This document shows, piece after piece, positions 36,881 through 44,853 of a DNA stretch of 64,000 bases (position 1 is its first letter; the number at the start of each line of letters is the position of its first letter). The stretch spans positions 124,001 to 188,000 of the forward strand of contig NZ_JAIRAU010000001.1 in assembly GCF_020073745.1 (NCBI RefSeq), read 5' to 3'. Made by a program: the position numbers and the translations under genes. Under the pieces are notes generated by a model that saw only the letters and a program-made list of their open reading frames with translations, did not search any database and was not told the DNA's origin. Source of the stretch: Nannocystis pusilla (GTDB taxonomy: Bacteria > Myxococcota_A > Polyangia > Nannocystales > Nannocystaceae).

Positions 36881-38653
36881 ATGCAGCGGCCCGAGACGCT
36901 CACGCAGGCGCTCGACGGCGCGGCCGACGGCCGGCCCGAGGGTGGTTACTCGCACCTCGTCCAGGAGAAGGACCCGGTCAAGTTCTTCTCGTACGCCGAG
37001 ACCGCGCGCCGAGCCCGGCGCTTCGGCGCCGCGTTGCAGGCCGCGGGCGTCCGCGCCGGCGAGCGGGTCGGTCTCATCCTCCCCGACTCGTCGGAGTTCG
37101 TCGAGGCGATCTTCGGGGCGATGTACGCCGGCGCGATCCCGGTGCCGGTGTACCCGCCGATGAACCTCGGGCAGTTCGAGGGCTACCTCGCCAACACCAC
37201 CCACATCCTGCGTCAGGCCGGGTGCGCGCTGGTGGTCACCGACGGCAAGGTGCGGCCGATCCTCGGCAAGCTGATGAGCAACGTGCCGAGCGTGCGCGCG
37301 GTCGAGGTCTACCAGTCGTTCGTCAAGCAAGTCGACGAGCGCGCCGCCCCGATCGGCGTCGACGTGCGCCCCGACGACGTCGCGTTCCTGCAGTTCACCT
37401 CGGGCAGCACCTCGCGGCCGAAGGGCGTCACGCTCACCCACGCCAACCTGATCGCCAACATCCGGGCGCTCGGCGCCGGCCTCCACGCCGACCACGAGAC
37501 CATCGGCCTCAGCTGGCTGCCGCTCTACCACGACATGGGCCTCATCGGCTTCGTGTTCGCGCCGGCGGTCCTGCAGGTGCGCGGGGTCCAGTTCATGTCG
37601 CCGCTGCTGTTCCTCAAGCGGCCGGCGCTGTGGCTGCGCCAGCTGTCGGAGCGCAAGGCCCACGTCTCCTTCGCGCCGAACTTCGCCTACGGCCTGTGCA
37701 CCACGCGGATCAAGGACCACGAGCTGCAGGGCGTCGACCTCTCGCACCTGCGCGTGGCCGGCTGCGGAGCCGAGCCGATCCAGTACGACACGCTCAGGGC
37801 GTTCGCCGACCGCTTCGCCGCCTGGGGCTTCAAGCGCACCGCGTTCCTGGCGTGCTACGGCATGGCCGAGCACAGCCTCGCGGTCACCTTCGTCGGCCTC
37901 GAGGAGGACCTGCGCGCCGAGGCCGTCGACCCCGAGAAGTTGGTCCGCGGCGAGGCGGCCCCGAGCGCGGCCGACGACGCGCTGAAGGTCGTGTGCTGCG
38001 GCCGCGCCTTCCCCGAGCACGGGCTGCGGATCGTCGACGCCGAGGGCCAGCCGGTGCCGGACCGCCGCGTCGGCCAGATCGAGCTGCGCGGTCCGAGCGT
38101 GATGCGCGGCTACTGGGGCGACGCCGAGCGCACGATGCAGGCGCTCAAGGACGGCTGGCTGGCCACCGGTGACCTCGGTTACCTGGTCGACGGCGAGCTC
38201 TACGTATGCGGCCGGATCAAGGACCTCATCATCATCCACGGCCGCAACTACTACCCGCAGGACCTCGAGTGGCAGGCCTCGCAGGTCGAGGGCGTGCGCC
38301 GCGGCAACGTGGTCGCCTTCGGCGTCGAGGACGCGTCGCTCGGGCGCGAGCGGGTGATCGTCGCCGCCGAGGTCCGTACGCCCCACGCCGACGACCTGCG
38401 CGACAAGATCGCCGCCAAGATCCTCGAGACCCTCGCGCTCAAGCCCGACGAGGTCGTGCTGCTCGCCCCGGGCAGCCTGCCGAAGACGTCGAGCGGCAAG
38501 CTCCAGCGCCACAAGACCTCCGAGCTGTACCGCGACGGTCAGCTCGGCAAGGGCGCGGTCAAGGCGGGCACGCTCGACGTCATCAAGCACCTCGCGACCT
38601 CGCGCTGGGGCTACATCCGCGCCGCCTTCGGCAGCCGCGACGCCGAGGACTGA
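36881..38653 (+). CDS. Fatty acyl-AMP ligase
   Basis: A 590-residue adenylate-forming enzyme. The phosphate loop is FLQFTSGSTSRPKGVTLTHANL (about residues 170-191). SWLPLYHDMGLIGFVFAPAV, ACYGMAEHSLAVTFVG and a C-terminal LPKTSSGKLQRHKT (with the catalytic Lys) place it with fatty acyl-AMP ligases, which load acyl-AMP onto a carrier protein rather than CoA. The segment DGELYVCGRIKDLIIIHGRNYYPQDLEWQ is also typical of that group. It lies 5 bp after the ACP gene, consistent with loading that ACP. A sphingolipid/ceramide role is inferred from the trio; no serine palmitoyltransferase is present in the window. Confidence 0.93.
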   Translation: MQRPETLTQALDGAADGRPEGGYSHLVQEKDPVKFFSYAETARRARRFGAALQAAGVRAGERVGLILPDSSEFVEAIFGAMYAGAIPVPVYPPMNLGQFEGYLANTTHILRQAGCALVVTDGKVRPILGKLMSNVPSVRAVEVYQSFVKQVDERAAPIGVDVRPDDVAFLQFTSGSTSRPKGVTLTHANLIANIRALGAGLHADHETIGLSWLPLYHDMGLIGFVFAPAVLQVRGVQFMSPLLFLKRPALWLRQLSERKAHVSFAPNFAYGLCTTRIKDHELQGVDLSHLRVAGCGAEPIQYDTLRAFADRFAAWGFKRTAFLACYGMAEHSLAVTFVGLEEDLRAEAVDPEKLVRGEAAPSAADDALKVVCCGRAFPEHGLRIVDAEGQPVPDRRVGQIELRGPSVMRGYWGDAERTMQALKDGWLATGDLGYLVDGELYVCGRIKDLIIIHGRNYYPQDLEWQASQVEGVRRGNVVAFGVEDASLGRERVIVAAEVRTPHADDLRDKIAAKILETLALKPDEVVLLAPGSLPKTSSGKLQRHKTSELYRDGQLGKGAVKAGTLDVIKHLATSRWGYIRAAFGSRDAED

Positions 38654-38739
38654 GCGCCGTCGCCCGGCGCGTCGACGCGCGGCCCGGGCCCCGGCCTGGG
38701 CCGACGTGTTTTGGCGTATCGTCGCCGCGGAGGTGCGCG

Positions 38740-40503
38740 ATGCGGGCAGGGGTGACGTGGAAGATCTTCGGCGCGGCCGTGCCGGTCGCGGCGCTGGCGT
38801 GCAGCACCGCCGCCGGGCAAGGTGAGACCGAGGCGTCGGCGACGCTCACGAATCCGGCGGGCAGTGACACCGAGATCACCGGCGGGCCCGGCAGCCTCAG
38901 CGGGCCGACCGGGGGCACCACCGAGGAGCAGGCGCCGACCACCGGCGTCGACCCGGGCGTCGACACCGAGGAGGGCACCACCGCCACCTCGACCACCGGC
39001 AACCCGACCGGTGAGCCGACGCCGCCGAGCTGCGACGGGGGCGTCGGTTCGCCGATCGCGGCCGAACCTGTCCTTTCGATCACCCTCAAGGATCGCTGGG
39101 AGGAGGCCTGGCTCGGCTCGCCCGCGGTCGCCGACCTCGACGGTGACGGCGACAACGAGGTCGTCGCCCCGCGCGGCCGGGCCCTGCTCGCGTGGGCCAG
39201 CGACGGCGAGGTCCTGTTCAAGGTCGAGGCCGAGGGCGGGCGGATCTGGTCGAGCCCCGTGGTCGCCGACTTCATCGGCGGGCCCGAGCTCGAGGTCGCG
39301 TTCGCGGCCCGCGACCAGGTCTATCTGGTCGACAGCACCGGCACGATGGCACCTGGCTTTCCGGTCACCTGGGAGGACGAGCTGCGCAGCATCGGCGCCG
39401 GCGACCTCGACGGCGACGGGGAGCTCGACATCGCCGTCAGCGTCGGCCACGGCGGCCCGACCGACGTCGTCCACGCCTGGCGCGGCGACGGCAGCCCGGT
39501 GCCCGGCTTCCCGCCCAACCAGAGCGGCAGCTCCGGCTGCGACGACAAGTGCTACCTCGCCGGCTGCTACGACCAGAACCTGGCCGTCGGCGACCTCGAC
39601 GGCGACGGCAAGGCCGACCTGATCGCGCCGCACGACAACGCCTACGCCAGTTTTCATAAGGGCAGCGGCGAGGCGTTCGACGCGGCCGACATCTTCCCCG
39701 TGACGAAGACACCCGGCGTCCGCTACCTGCACGTCCTCGCCGAGGCGATGCAGGGCTACGCCGACGACGAGGAGACCGCGCTGCAGGCCCACTTCACCAA
39801 CACCGCCCCGGCGATCGCCGACATCGACGGCGACGGCCAGCGCGAGGTCATCATGCTCGCCAGCGTGCAGAACGCGGCCCAGACCGACCGCGAGAGGGGC
39901 GTCGCCGTGTGGGTCGTCGGCCACGACGGCAGCCGCCGCGCCGGCTTCGACCCGCCCGTGCACCTGCCCGGCTACCTCTCGGGCCTGTGGGACTACGGCG
40001 ACACCAACATCGTCGGCATCACCAACCAGGTCGCGGTCGCCGACCTGCGCGGCGACCAGCCCGGCCTCGAGATCGTGTTCGTCGGCTTCGACGGGCGCGT
40101 GCACGCCGTGAGCGCCGCGGGCGAGGTGCTGTGGAGCACCGAGTACACCACCGACCCCGAGGTCGCCGCCGGCGGCGTGGCGATCGGCGACCTCTCGGGC
40201 GACGGCGTGCCCGAGGTCGTGTTCAACAGTTACAGCACCGGCGACGACAAGGGCGCGCTGTTCGTGCTCGGCAGCGACGGGGCGATCCAGCACCAGCTGG
40301 CGCTGCCGCGCCGCGGCGCCATGCCCGTGCCGACGCTCGCCGACGTCGACGGCGACGGCCAGGTCGACATCGTCGTCTCGCTCAAGGACGCCGAGGACAT
40401 GGTCGAGAGCGTGCGCGTCTACACCGTGCCCGGCTCGAGCGCCTCGTGCCTGCTGTGGCCGACCGGGCGCGGCAACAATTTGAGGAATGGGCTCGTGCCG
40501 TAG
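38740..40503 (+). CDS. FG-GAP/VCBS repeat lipoprotein (beta-propeller)
   Basis: A 587-residue lipoprotein. GGAGG lies 7 nt before ATG 38740. Signal MRAGVTWKIFGAAVPVAALAC, then a Thr/Gly/Glu-rich stalk (residues 25-100). The rest consists of repeated blades with calcium-loop motifs: VADLDGDGDNEVV, AGDLDGDGELDIAV, VGDLDGDGKADLI, IADIDGDGQREVI, IGDLSGDGVPEVV and LADVDGDGQVDIVV. These are integrin-alpha-like FG-GAP repeats that fold as a propeller and bind Ca2+. A pair of cysteine-rich turns (GCDDKCYLAGCYD) interrupts blade three. Likely cell-surface adhesion or binding; partner unknown. ACCTGTCCTTTCG (39066-39078) is a half-copy of the dispersed element. Confidence 0.88.
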   Translation: MRAGVTWKIFGAAVPVAALACSTAAGQGETEASATLTNPAGSDTEITGGPGSLSGPTGGTTEEQAPTTGVDPGVDTEEGTTATSTTGNPTGEPTPPSCDGGVGSPIAAEPVLSITLKDRWEEAWLGSPAVADLDGDGDNEVVAPRGRALLAWASDGEVLFKVEAEGGRIWSSPVVADFIGGPELEVAFAARDQVYLVDSTGTMAPGFPVTWEDELRSIGAGDLDGDGELDIAVSVGHGGPTDVVHAWRGDGSPVPGFPPNQSGSSGCDDKCYLAGCYDQNLAVGDLDGDGKADLIAPHDNAYASFHKGSGEAFDAADIFPVTKTPGVRYLHVLAEAMQGYADDEETALQAHFTNTAPAIADIDGDGQREVIMLASVQNAAQTDRERGVAVWVVGHDGSRRAGFDPPVHLPGYLSGLWDYGDTNIVGITNQVAVADLRGDQPGLEIVFVGFDGRVHAVSAAGEVLWSTEYTTDPEVAAGGVAIGDLSGDGVPEVVFNSYSTGDDKGALFVLGSDGAIQHQLALPRRGAMPVPTLADVDGDGQVDIVVSLKDAEDMVESVRVYTVPGSSASCLLWPTGRGNNLRNGLVP

Positions 40504-40511
40504 CGGCGTCG

Positions 40512-40529
40512 TATGTCCTTTGGAACATG
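40512..40529. terminator. Element-type hairpin after the FG-GAP gene
   Basis: TATGTCC and GGAACAT arms surround TTT, 8 bp after the stop of the FG-GAP lipoprotein and followed by GTCC. Position and symmetry suggest a terminator built from the dispersed element; there is no U-tract. Confidence 0.45.
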
Positions 40530-40669
40530 TCCTGAGAGCCGTTGCATTCCCTCGCCCGCGGCCTCGGCGCCGCGCGTGCGCAGCCCGGTTCGCGCACCTC
40601 CGGTCGCGTGTGCCAGCGCCTCGCGGCCGCGGCGGGCGCACGCTCCCGAGGTTTGCTAGCGTCAGCACC

Positions 40670-41287
40670 ATGACCGACCCTGCCCGCAGTCACCGCGATC
40701 TCGTCATGGGGGCGCTCGCCGGCCAGGCCGCTCTCGCCGCACGCTCCGCCGCGCGCACGCTGTACGACGCCGGCGGCCGGGAGGTCCTCCCGGGAGTGGC
40801 CCAGACCGGCCTGCAGACCGTGCTCACGCGCACCGCGGCCGAGGCCGTGGCCGCCTCGGCGCCCTCGCTGCTGACGGACGTCGCGGCGCAGGCCGGCGCG
40901 GCCGAGGTCGCGGGCGTGGCCGCGGTCGCGACCGCCCGGGCCGCGGGGGCCCAGATCGCGCGCACGGCGGCGCGCGCGGGCCTCGTCGGCCTCGTCGTCG
41001 ACGCCGCCTTCGGCGCGGCCGAGGGCGTGATCGCCTACCGCCGCGGCACCATGACCGGCAAGCAGGCCTGCGTGCACGCCACCGTCGAGGCCGGCACCGG
41101 GGCGGCCTCGACCTCGGTGGGCGTCCTCGTGGCCGCCGGCGCGGTCGCCCTGACCGGCGGCCTGGCTGCCCCTGCGGTCATGGCCATTGGGACAGGTACG
41201 GCCCTCGCCGCCAAGCTCGGTCTGAAGCGCCTGTTCGTCCGCGGCCGCGCGAGCGCGCCCGTCGCTCCGCTGCCGGCCGCGCTCTGA
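40670..41287 (+). CDS. Alanine-rich membrane-associated hypothetical protein
   Basis: A 205-residue protein of Ala/Gly/Val with little else. TAGCGT (40657-40662) sits 7 nt before ATG 40670. Hydrophobic stretches VGLVVDAAFGAAEGVIAY and ASTSVGVLVAAGAVALTGGLAAPAVMAIGTGTALAAKLGL look like glycine-zipper helices that could insert in a membrane. The C-terminal 20 residues are basic. No family recognised. The element copy CATGGCC-ATT-GGGACAGGT (41179-41197) encodes the AIGTGT of the second hydrophobic stretch. The role is unknown. Confidence 0.6.
   Translation: MTDPARSHRDLVMGALAGQAALAARSAARTLYDAGGREVLPGVAQTGLQTVLTRTAAEAVAASAPSLLTDVAAQAGAAEVAGVAAVATARAAGAQIARTAARAGLVGLVVDAAFGAAEGVIAYRRGTMTGKQACVHATVEAGTGAASTSVGVLVAAGAVALTGGLAAPAVMAIGTGTALAAKLGLKRLFVRGRASAPVAPLPAAL
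41179..41197. repeat. Dispersed inverted-repeat element, copy in the Ala-rich gene
   Basis: CATGGCC, ATT loop, GGGACAGGT. Arms are complementary at most positions; encodes Ala-Met-Ala-Ile-Gly-Thr-Gly with an ACA codon. Confidence 0.6.
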
Positions 41288-41445
41288 TCGCCCGATCGAC
41301 CGCGCCCGCCCGCGCGCTTTTGCCCCGCTCCGCGGCCGCTTGTGTGCCTCTGCCGGTTCTGGCAGGCATATGAGGTCTCGTGGAGACATCTGTGGATGAT
41401 CGCCCCCCGATCCTTGGGCGACCCGCGAGGCGTGGAGGGGTGAGC
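41288..41445. other. Intergenic region with two short inverted repeats
   Basis: CTGCC-GGTTCT-GGCAG near 41352 and TCTC-GTG-GAGA near 41377 are small inverted repeats downstream of the Ala-rich gene and may terminate it. GGAGGGG precedes the next ATG and acts as its ribosome site. No promoter consensus was found. Confidence 0.4.
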
Positions 41446-43947
41446 ATGCGGATGATTGAGCGTGGCCTGCGGCGATCTGTCTTTTCGACCAGCTTGTTGC
41501 TCGCGGCCTGCGGCGACGCCGGGACGGCCGGCACCGAGGGTTTGAGCGAGGCCTCGAGCACCACCGACGCACAGACCTCGAGCGGCGTACCGACGACGTC
41601 GACCACCGCCTCGGGCGTCACCGACCCGACGACGACGACGCAGGGCATGACCGGCGGCATGACGGTCGAGCCGACGTCCGGCGACACCGGCACGACGACC
41701 GGGGACACCGACACCACGACGACCACGAGCGGGCCCGATCCGGTGTGCGGCGACGGGCAGATCGACGCCGGCGAGGCGTGCGACGACGGCGACGACAACG
41801 GGCCCGGCAAGCCGTGCAACCTGCAGTGTCAGGCCAACACCTGCGGCGACGGCGATCAGGGCCCCGGCGAGGAGTGTGACGACGGCGCCGACAACACGGA
41901 CACCGGCAGCTGCAAGGCGAACTGCACCGACAACGTCTGCGGCGACGGGGCGGTCGGCCCCGGCGAGGGCTGCGACGACGGCGACGACGACGACGCCGAC
42001 GAGTGCACCAACGCCTGCGCCCTGGCGACTTGCGGCGACGGCATCGTCGCGCCGACCGAGGAGTGTGACGACGGCGACCTCGACAACACCGACGAGTGCA
42101 CCGAGAGCTGCACGGCCGCGACCTGCAGCGACGGTCACATCCAGGTCGACATCGGCGAGGAGTGCGACGACGGGCCGGGCAACGCCGACAACGCCGCCTG
42201 CACCACCGCATGCCGGATCGCCGTGTGCGGCGACGGGGCCCTCTACAACACCGGCGACGGCGTCGAGGAGTGCGACAACGGCGTCGACAACGGTCCGGGC
42301 AAGGCGTGTAACGATCAGTGTCAGTTCAACGTCTGCGGCGACGGCGACCAGGGCCCCGAGGAGGCCTGCGACGACGGCGACCTCGAGGGCGGCGACGGCT
42401 GTTCGCCGCTGTGCGAGCTCGAGGAGTGCGGCAACGGCATCGTCGACCCGGGCGAGGGCTGCGACGACGGTCAGAACGGCGACGACGACGACGACTGCAC
42501 CGACAGCTGCGAGCTCCCGGCCTGCGGCGACGGCATTCACCAGCCCAATCACGGCGAGGCGTGCGACCTCGGCGGCATGAACAGCGACAGCGGCGACTGC
42601 ACCGTCGCGTGCAAGGACGCCGTCTGCGGCGACGGCCTGGTCCACGCCGTCGACGAGCAGTGTGACGACGGCGCCGGCAACAACGGCCCCGGCAAGCCGT
42701 GCAACGCCGGCTGCGACCTCAACGTCTGCGGCGACGGCGACACGAGCCCGAGCGAGGCCTGCGACGACGGCAACGACGACAACGGCGACGCCTGCACCAA
42801 CGTCTGCAAGCTCGCCAGCTGCGGCGACGGCTTCGAGCAGCCGCCCGAGGAGTGCGACGCCGGCGAGGCCAACAGCAACACCGGCGCCTGCACCCTCGCG
42901 TGCAAGAATCCGTTCTGCGGCGACCTGTTCGTCCAGCCCGGCGCGGGCGAGCAGTGCGACGACGGCAACCTGTCCGACAACGACGCCTGCCTCAACAGCT
43001 GCAAGGCGGCCGGGTGCGGTGACGGGGTGGTCTGGCAGGGCGTCGAGGCGTGCGACGACGGCAACCAGATCGACGACGACTATTGCGACAACAGCTGCGT
43101 CGCAGCCAGCTGCGGCGACGGCCTCGAGAACGGCGGCGAGACCGACGTCGACTGCGGCGGCAGCTGCGGCAAGTGCGGCCTCGGTCTCGAGTGCGACGCC
43201 GGCAGCGACTGCGCCAGCGGCTTCTGCAGCGCCGGCGTTTGTGCGATCGCCGGCAGCTGCAAGGCCATCAAGCAGACCAACCCGGGCGCCGGCAACGGCG
43301 TCTACGTGATCGATCCGGACGGTGCCGGGCCGCAGCCCCCGTTCGACGTGTTCTGCGAGATGACGATCGACGGCGGCGGCTGGACCCTCGTCCTCAAGGC
43401 CGACGGCCGGCTCGGCACCTTCGCCTATCCCGCCGCGCTGTGGACCAATGGTGCCACCTACCAGCCGCAGTTCCCCGACCTCGACCACAACGAGGCCAAG
43501 CTGCAGAGCTTCATGAGCGTGCCCTTCGCCGACGTCCTGGTCGGCATGGAGTACGAGATCGGCGGCGGCCCGCTGGTGCTGAAGACGATCAAGCTGCCGG
43601 GGCTCAATCGGCCGTCGATGCAGAACCTGATGAACGCGGGCTACGTGGCGACCGGGGTCGGGCGCGACGCGTGGAAGAGTTTGATCGCCGGCAGCTCGCT
43701 GCAGCCGTTCTGCAACGCCGAGGGCTTTAATTCAGTGCCGTGGCCGGTGGCCGGCTGGCCGCAGGTGCGGATCGGCATCGTCGCCAACCAGGAGGACGAC
43801 TGCACCTCGCCGGACTCGTACATCGGCATCGGCGGGGCCGGGGGCATGTGCCAGGTCCTCGGTCACTCGGTCGGCGACCTCGCCAGCTGCGGCGGCGACA
43901 ACGGCGAGAAGAACCTGCAGGCGTTCGGGGCGGTGTTCGTCCGCTGA
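41446..43947 (+). CDS. Lipoprotein with 14 cysteine-rich (DUF4215-type) repeats and a fibrinogen-like domain
   Basis: An 833-residue surface lipoprotein. Signal MRMIERGLRRSVFSTSLLLAAC, then a Thr-rich stalk to about residue 95. Fourteen tandem repeats of about 32 residues follow, of the form CGDGxxxxxEECDDGxxNxxxxCxxxC, the Myxococcus cysteine-rich repeat type, with six Cys each likely forming disulfides. A degenerate final unit (GGETDVDCGGSCGKCGLGLEC) leads into the C-terminal fibrinogen-like/intelectin-like domain: FDVFCEMTIDGGGWTLVLKADG and DDCTSPDSYIGIGG. It was probably built by repeat duplication and likely works in glycan recognition outside the cell. Confidence 0.93.
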   Translation: MRMIERGLRRSVFSTSLLLAACGDAGTAGTEGLSEASSTTDAQTSSGVPTTSTTASGVTDPTTTTQGMTGGMTVEPTSGDTGTTTGDTDTTTTTSGPDPVCGDGQIDAGEACDDGDDNGPGKPCNLQCQANTCGDGDQGPGEECDDGADNTDTGSCKANCTDNVCGDGAVGPGEGCDDGDDDDADECTNACALATCGDGIVAPTEECDDGDLDNTDECTESCTAATCSDGHIQVDIGEECDDGPGNADNAACTTACRIAVCGDGALYNTGDGVEECDNGVDNGPGKACNDQCQFNVCGDGDQGPEEACDDGDLEGGDGCSPLCELEECGNGIVDPGEGCDDGQNGDDDDDCTDSCELPACGDGIHQPNHGEACDLGGMNSDSGDCTVACKDAVCGDGLVHAVDEQCDDGAGNNGPGKPCNAGCDLNVCGDGDTSPSEACDDGNDDNGDACTNVCKLASCGDGFEQPPEECDAGEANSNTGACTLACKNPFCGDLFVQPGAGEQCDDGNLSDNDACLNSCKAAGCGDGVVWQGVEACDDGNQIDDDYCDNSCVAASCGDGLENGGETDVDCGGSCGKCGLGLECDAGSDCASGFCSAGVCAIAGSCKAIKQTNPGAGNGVYVIDPDGAGPQPPFDVFCEMTIDGGGWTLVLKADGRLGTFAYPAALWTNGATYQPQFPDLDHNEAKLQSFMSVPFADVLVGMEYEIGGGPLVLKTIKLPGLNRPSMQNLMNAGYVATGVGRDAWKSLIAGSSLQPFCNAEGFNSVPWPVAGWPQVRIGIVANQEDDCTSPDSYIGIGGAGGMCQVLGHSVGDLASCGGDNGEKNLQAFGAVFVR

Positions 43948-44019
43948 GCCTGCCGGCGCGGCCCCGCAGCGGCGGGGCCGCGCGTTGCCTCCGGCGGCTT
44001 CACGACGCACATTGCCGGC

Positions 44020-44499
44020 ATGCCTGCCGAGCGTCCGTCCTCGCCGCGCGCGCCCGACGACGTGCGCCAGGTCGCCACCTGGCTCGACAGCGCCGTGCGG
44101 GTCCCCGGTACCGAGTGGCGATTCGGCATCGACCCGCTGCTGGGCCTCGCGCCCGGCCTCGGCGACACCATCGGCGCCGTGCTGTCGGGCTGGATCGTCG
44201 TGCGCGCGGCCGGCCTCGGCGCCTCGCCGGCCACGCTGGCGCGCATGACCGGCAACGTGCTGCTCGACGCCCTGGTCGGCGCCGTACCTGTCCTCGGGGA
44301 CATCTTCGACTTCGGCTTCAAGGCCAACCGGCGCAACCTCGACCTGCTCGAGGGGCACCTCCGCGACCCCGCGCGCCGCCGCGACGTCGACCGCCGGCTG
44401 GTCGTCGCCGCGGCCGTGGCCGCCGTGCTGGTCCCGGTCGGCCTGGCCGCACTGGTCGGCTGGCTCGTGTTCGCGGCCTTCCGCGCCGCGGGCCTGTGA
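44020..44499 (+). CDS. DUF4112 membrane protein
   Basis: A 159-residue protein with the DUF4112 pattern: ATWLDSAVRVPGTEWRFGIDPLLGLAPGLGDTIGAVLSGWIVVRAAGLGASPATLARMTGNVLLDALVGAVPVLGDIFDFGFKANRRNLDLLEGHL. The first two hydrophobic parts and a C-terminal helix (VVAAAVAAVLVPVGLAALVGWLVFAAF, about 128-154) make it a small membrane protein. Function is unknown. The element copy ACCTGTCC-TCG-GGGACATC (44286-44304) encodes the conserved V-P-V-L-G-D-I, using CCT, a rare codon here. Confidence 0.9.
   Translation: MPAERPSSPRAPDDVRQVATWLDSAVRVPGTEWRFGIDPLLGLAPGLGDTIGAVLSGWIVVRAAGLGASPATLARMTGNVLLDALVGAVPVLGDIFDFGFKANRRNLDLLEGHLRDPARRRDVDRRLVVAAAVAAVLVPVGLAALVGWLVFAAFRAAGL
44286..44304. repeat. Dispersed inverted-repeat element, copy in the DUF4112 gene
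   Basis: ACCTGTCC, TCG, GGGACATC. In reverse orientation this reads GATGTCCC...GGACAGGT, showing the same arm asymmetry (ATG on one side, CAGGT on the other) as other copies. Confidence 0.65.
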
Positions 44500-44727
44500 G
44501 CGAGAGTGCCGCGGTCGATCGCGCGGTACGCCTCGCGCATGCCGCTCGCGTACGCGGACGCGGCCACCGCCCGCTCTCCACGAGCGCTTCGGGGATGCTC
44601 GGACCGTCCCACTCGGCGAGCGGCGGCGGGGGTCCTCGGGCGTCCCCGCGGTCGGCGTCGGGCCGTGCGCGGCGCAGGCCGCGAGGCTCAGGGCGGCGAT
44701 CGTGGACCGCCAGCGAACACGCGTCAT
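44500..44727 (-). pseudogene. Probable frameshifted lipoprotein remnant
   Basis: On the minus strand, ATG 44727 begins MTRVRWRSTIAALSLAACAAHGP, a good lipoprotein signal with lipobox LAAC. The frame then turns Arg-rich. Shifting frame restores plausible protein: PPPPLAEWDGPSIPEALVE, and after a second shift AVAASAYASGMREAYRAIDRGTLA. Three segments in three frames fit a degraded gene, or sequence errors. The remnant reaches the convergent DUF4112 stop, and no stop codon of its own is found. Confidence 0.4.
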
Positions 44728-44853
44728 CGCCTTCAACCTGGCGCGCCCGCGAGCCTCGCACATCCGACCGAGATCGCCCTCCGCGGGTTGCCGGCGGCGG
44801 CGTTCCTGCGCTATGAGCGATCGTCTCGCACCCTCGCCACGAACGGCTCCGCG

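Noticed and set aside
41740..43260. Regularly spaced repeats as a possible CRISPR array
   Set aside because: The period (about 96 bp) is that of the cysteine-rich protein repeats, in frame, with no conserved direct repeat plus unique spacers.
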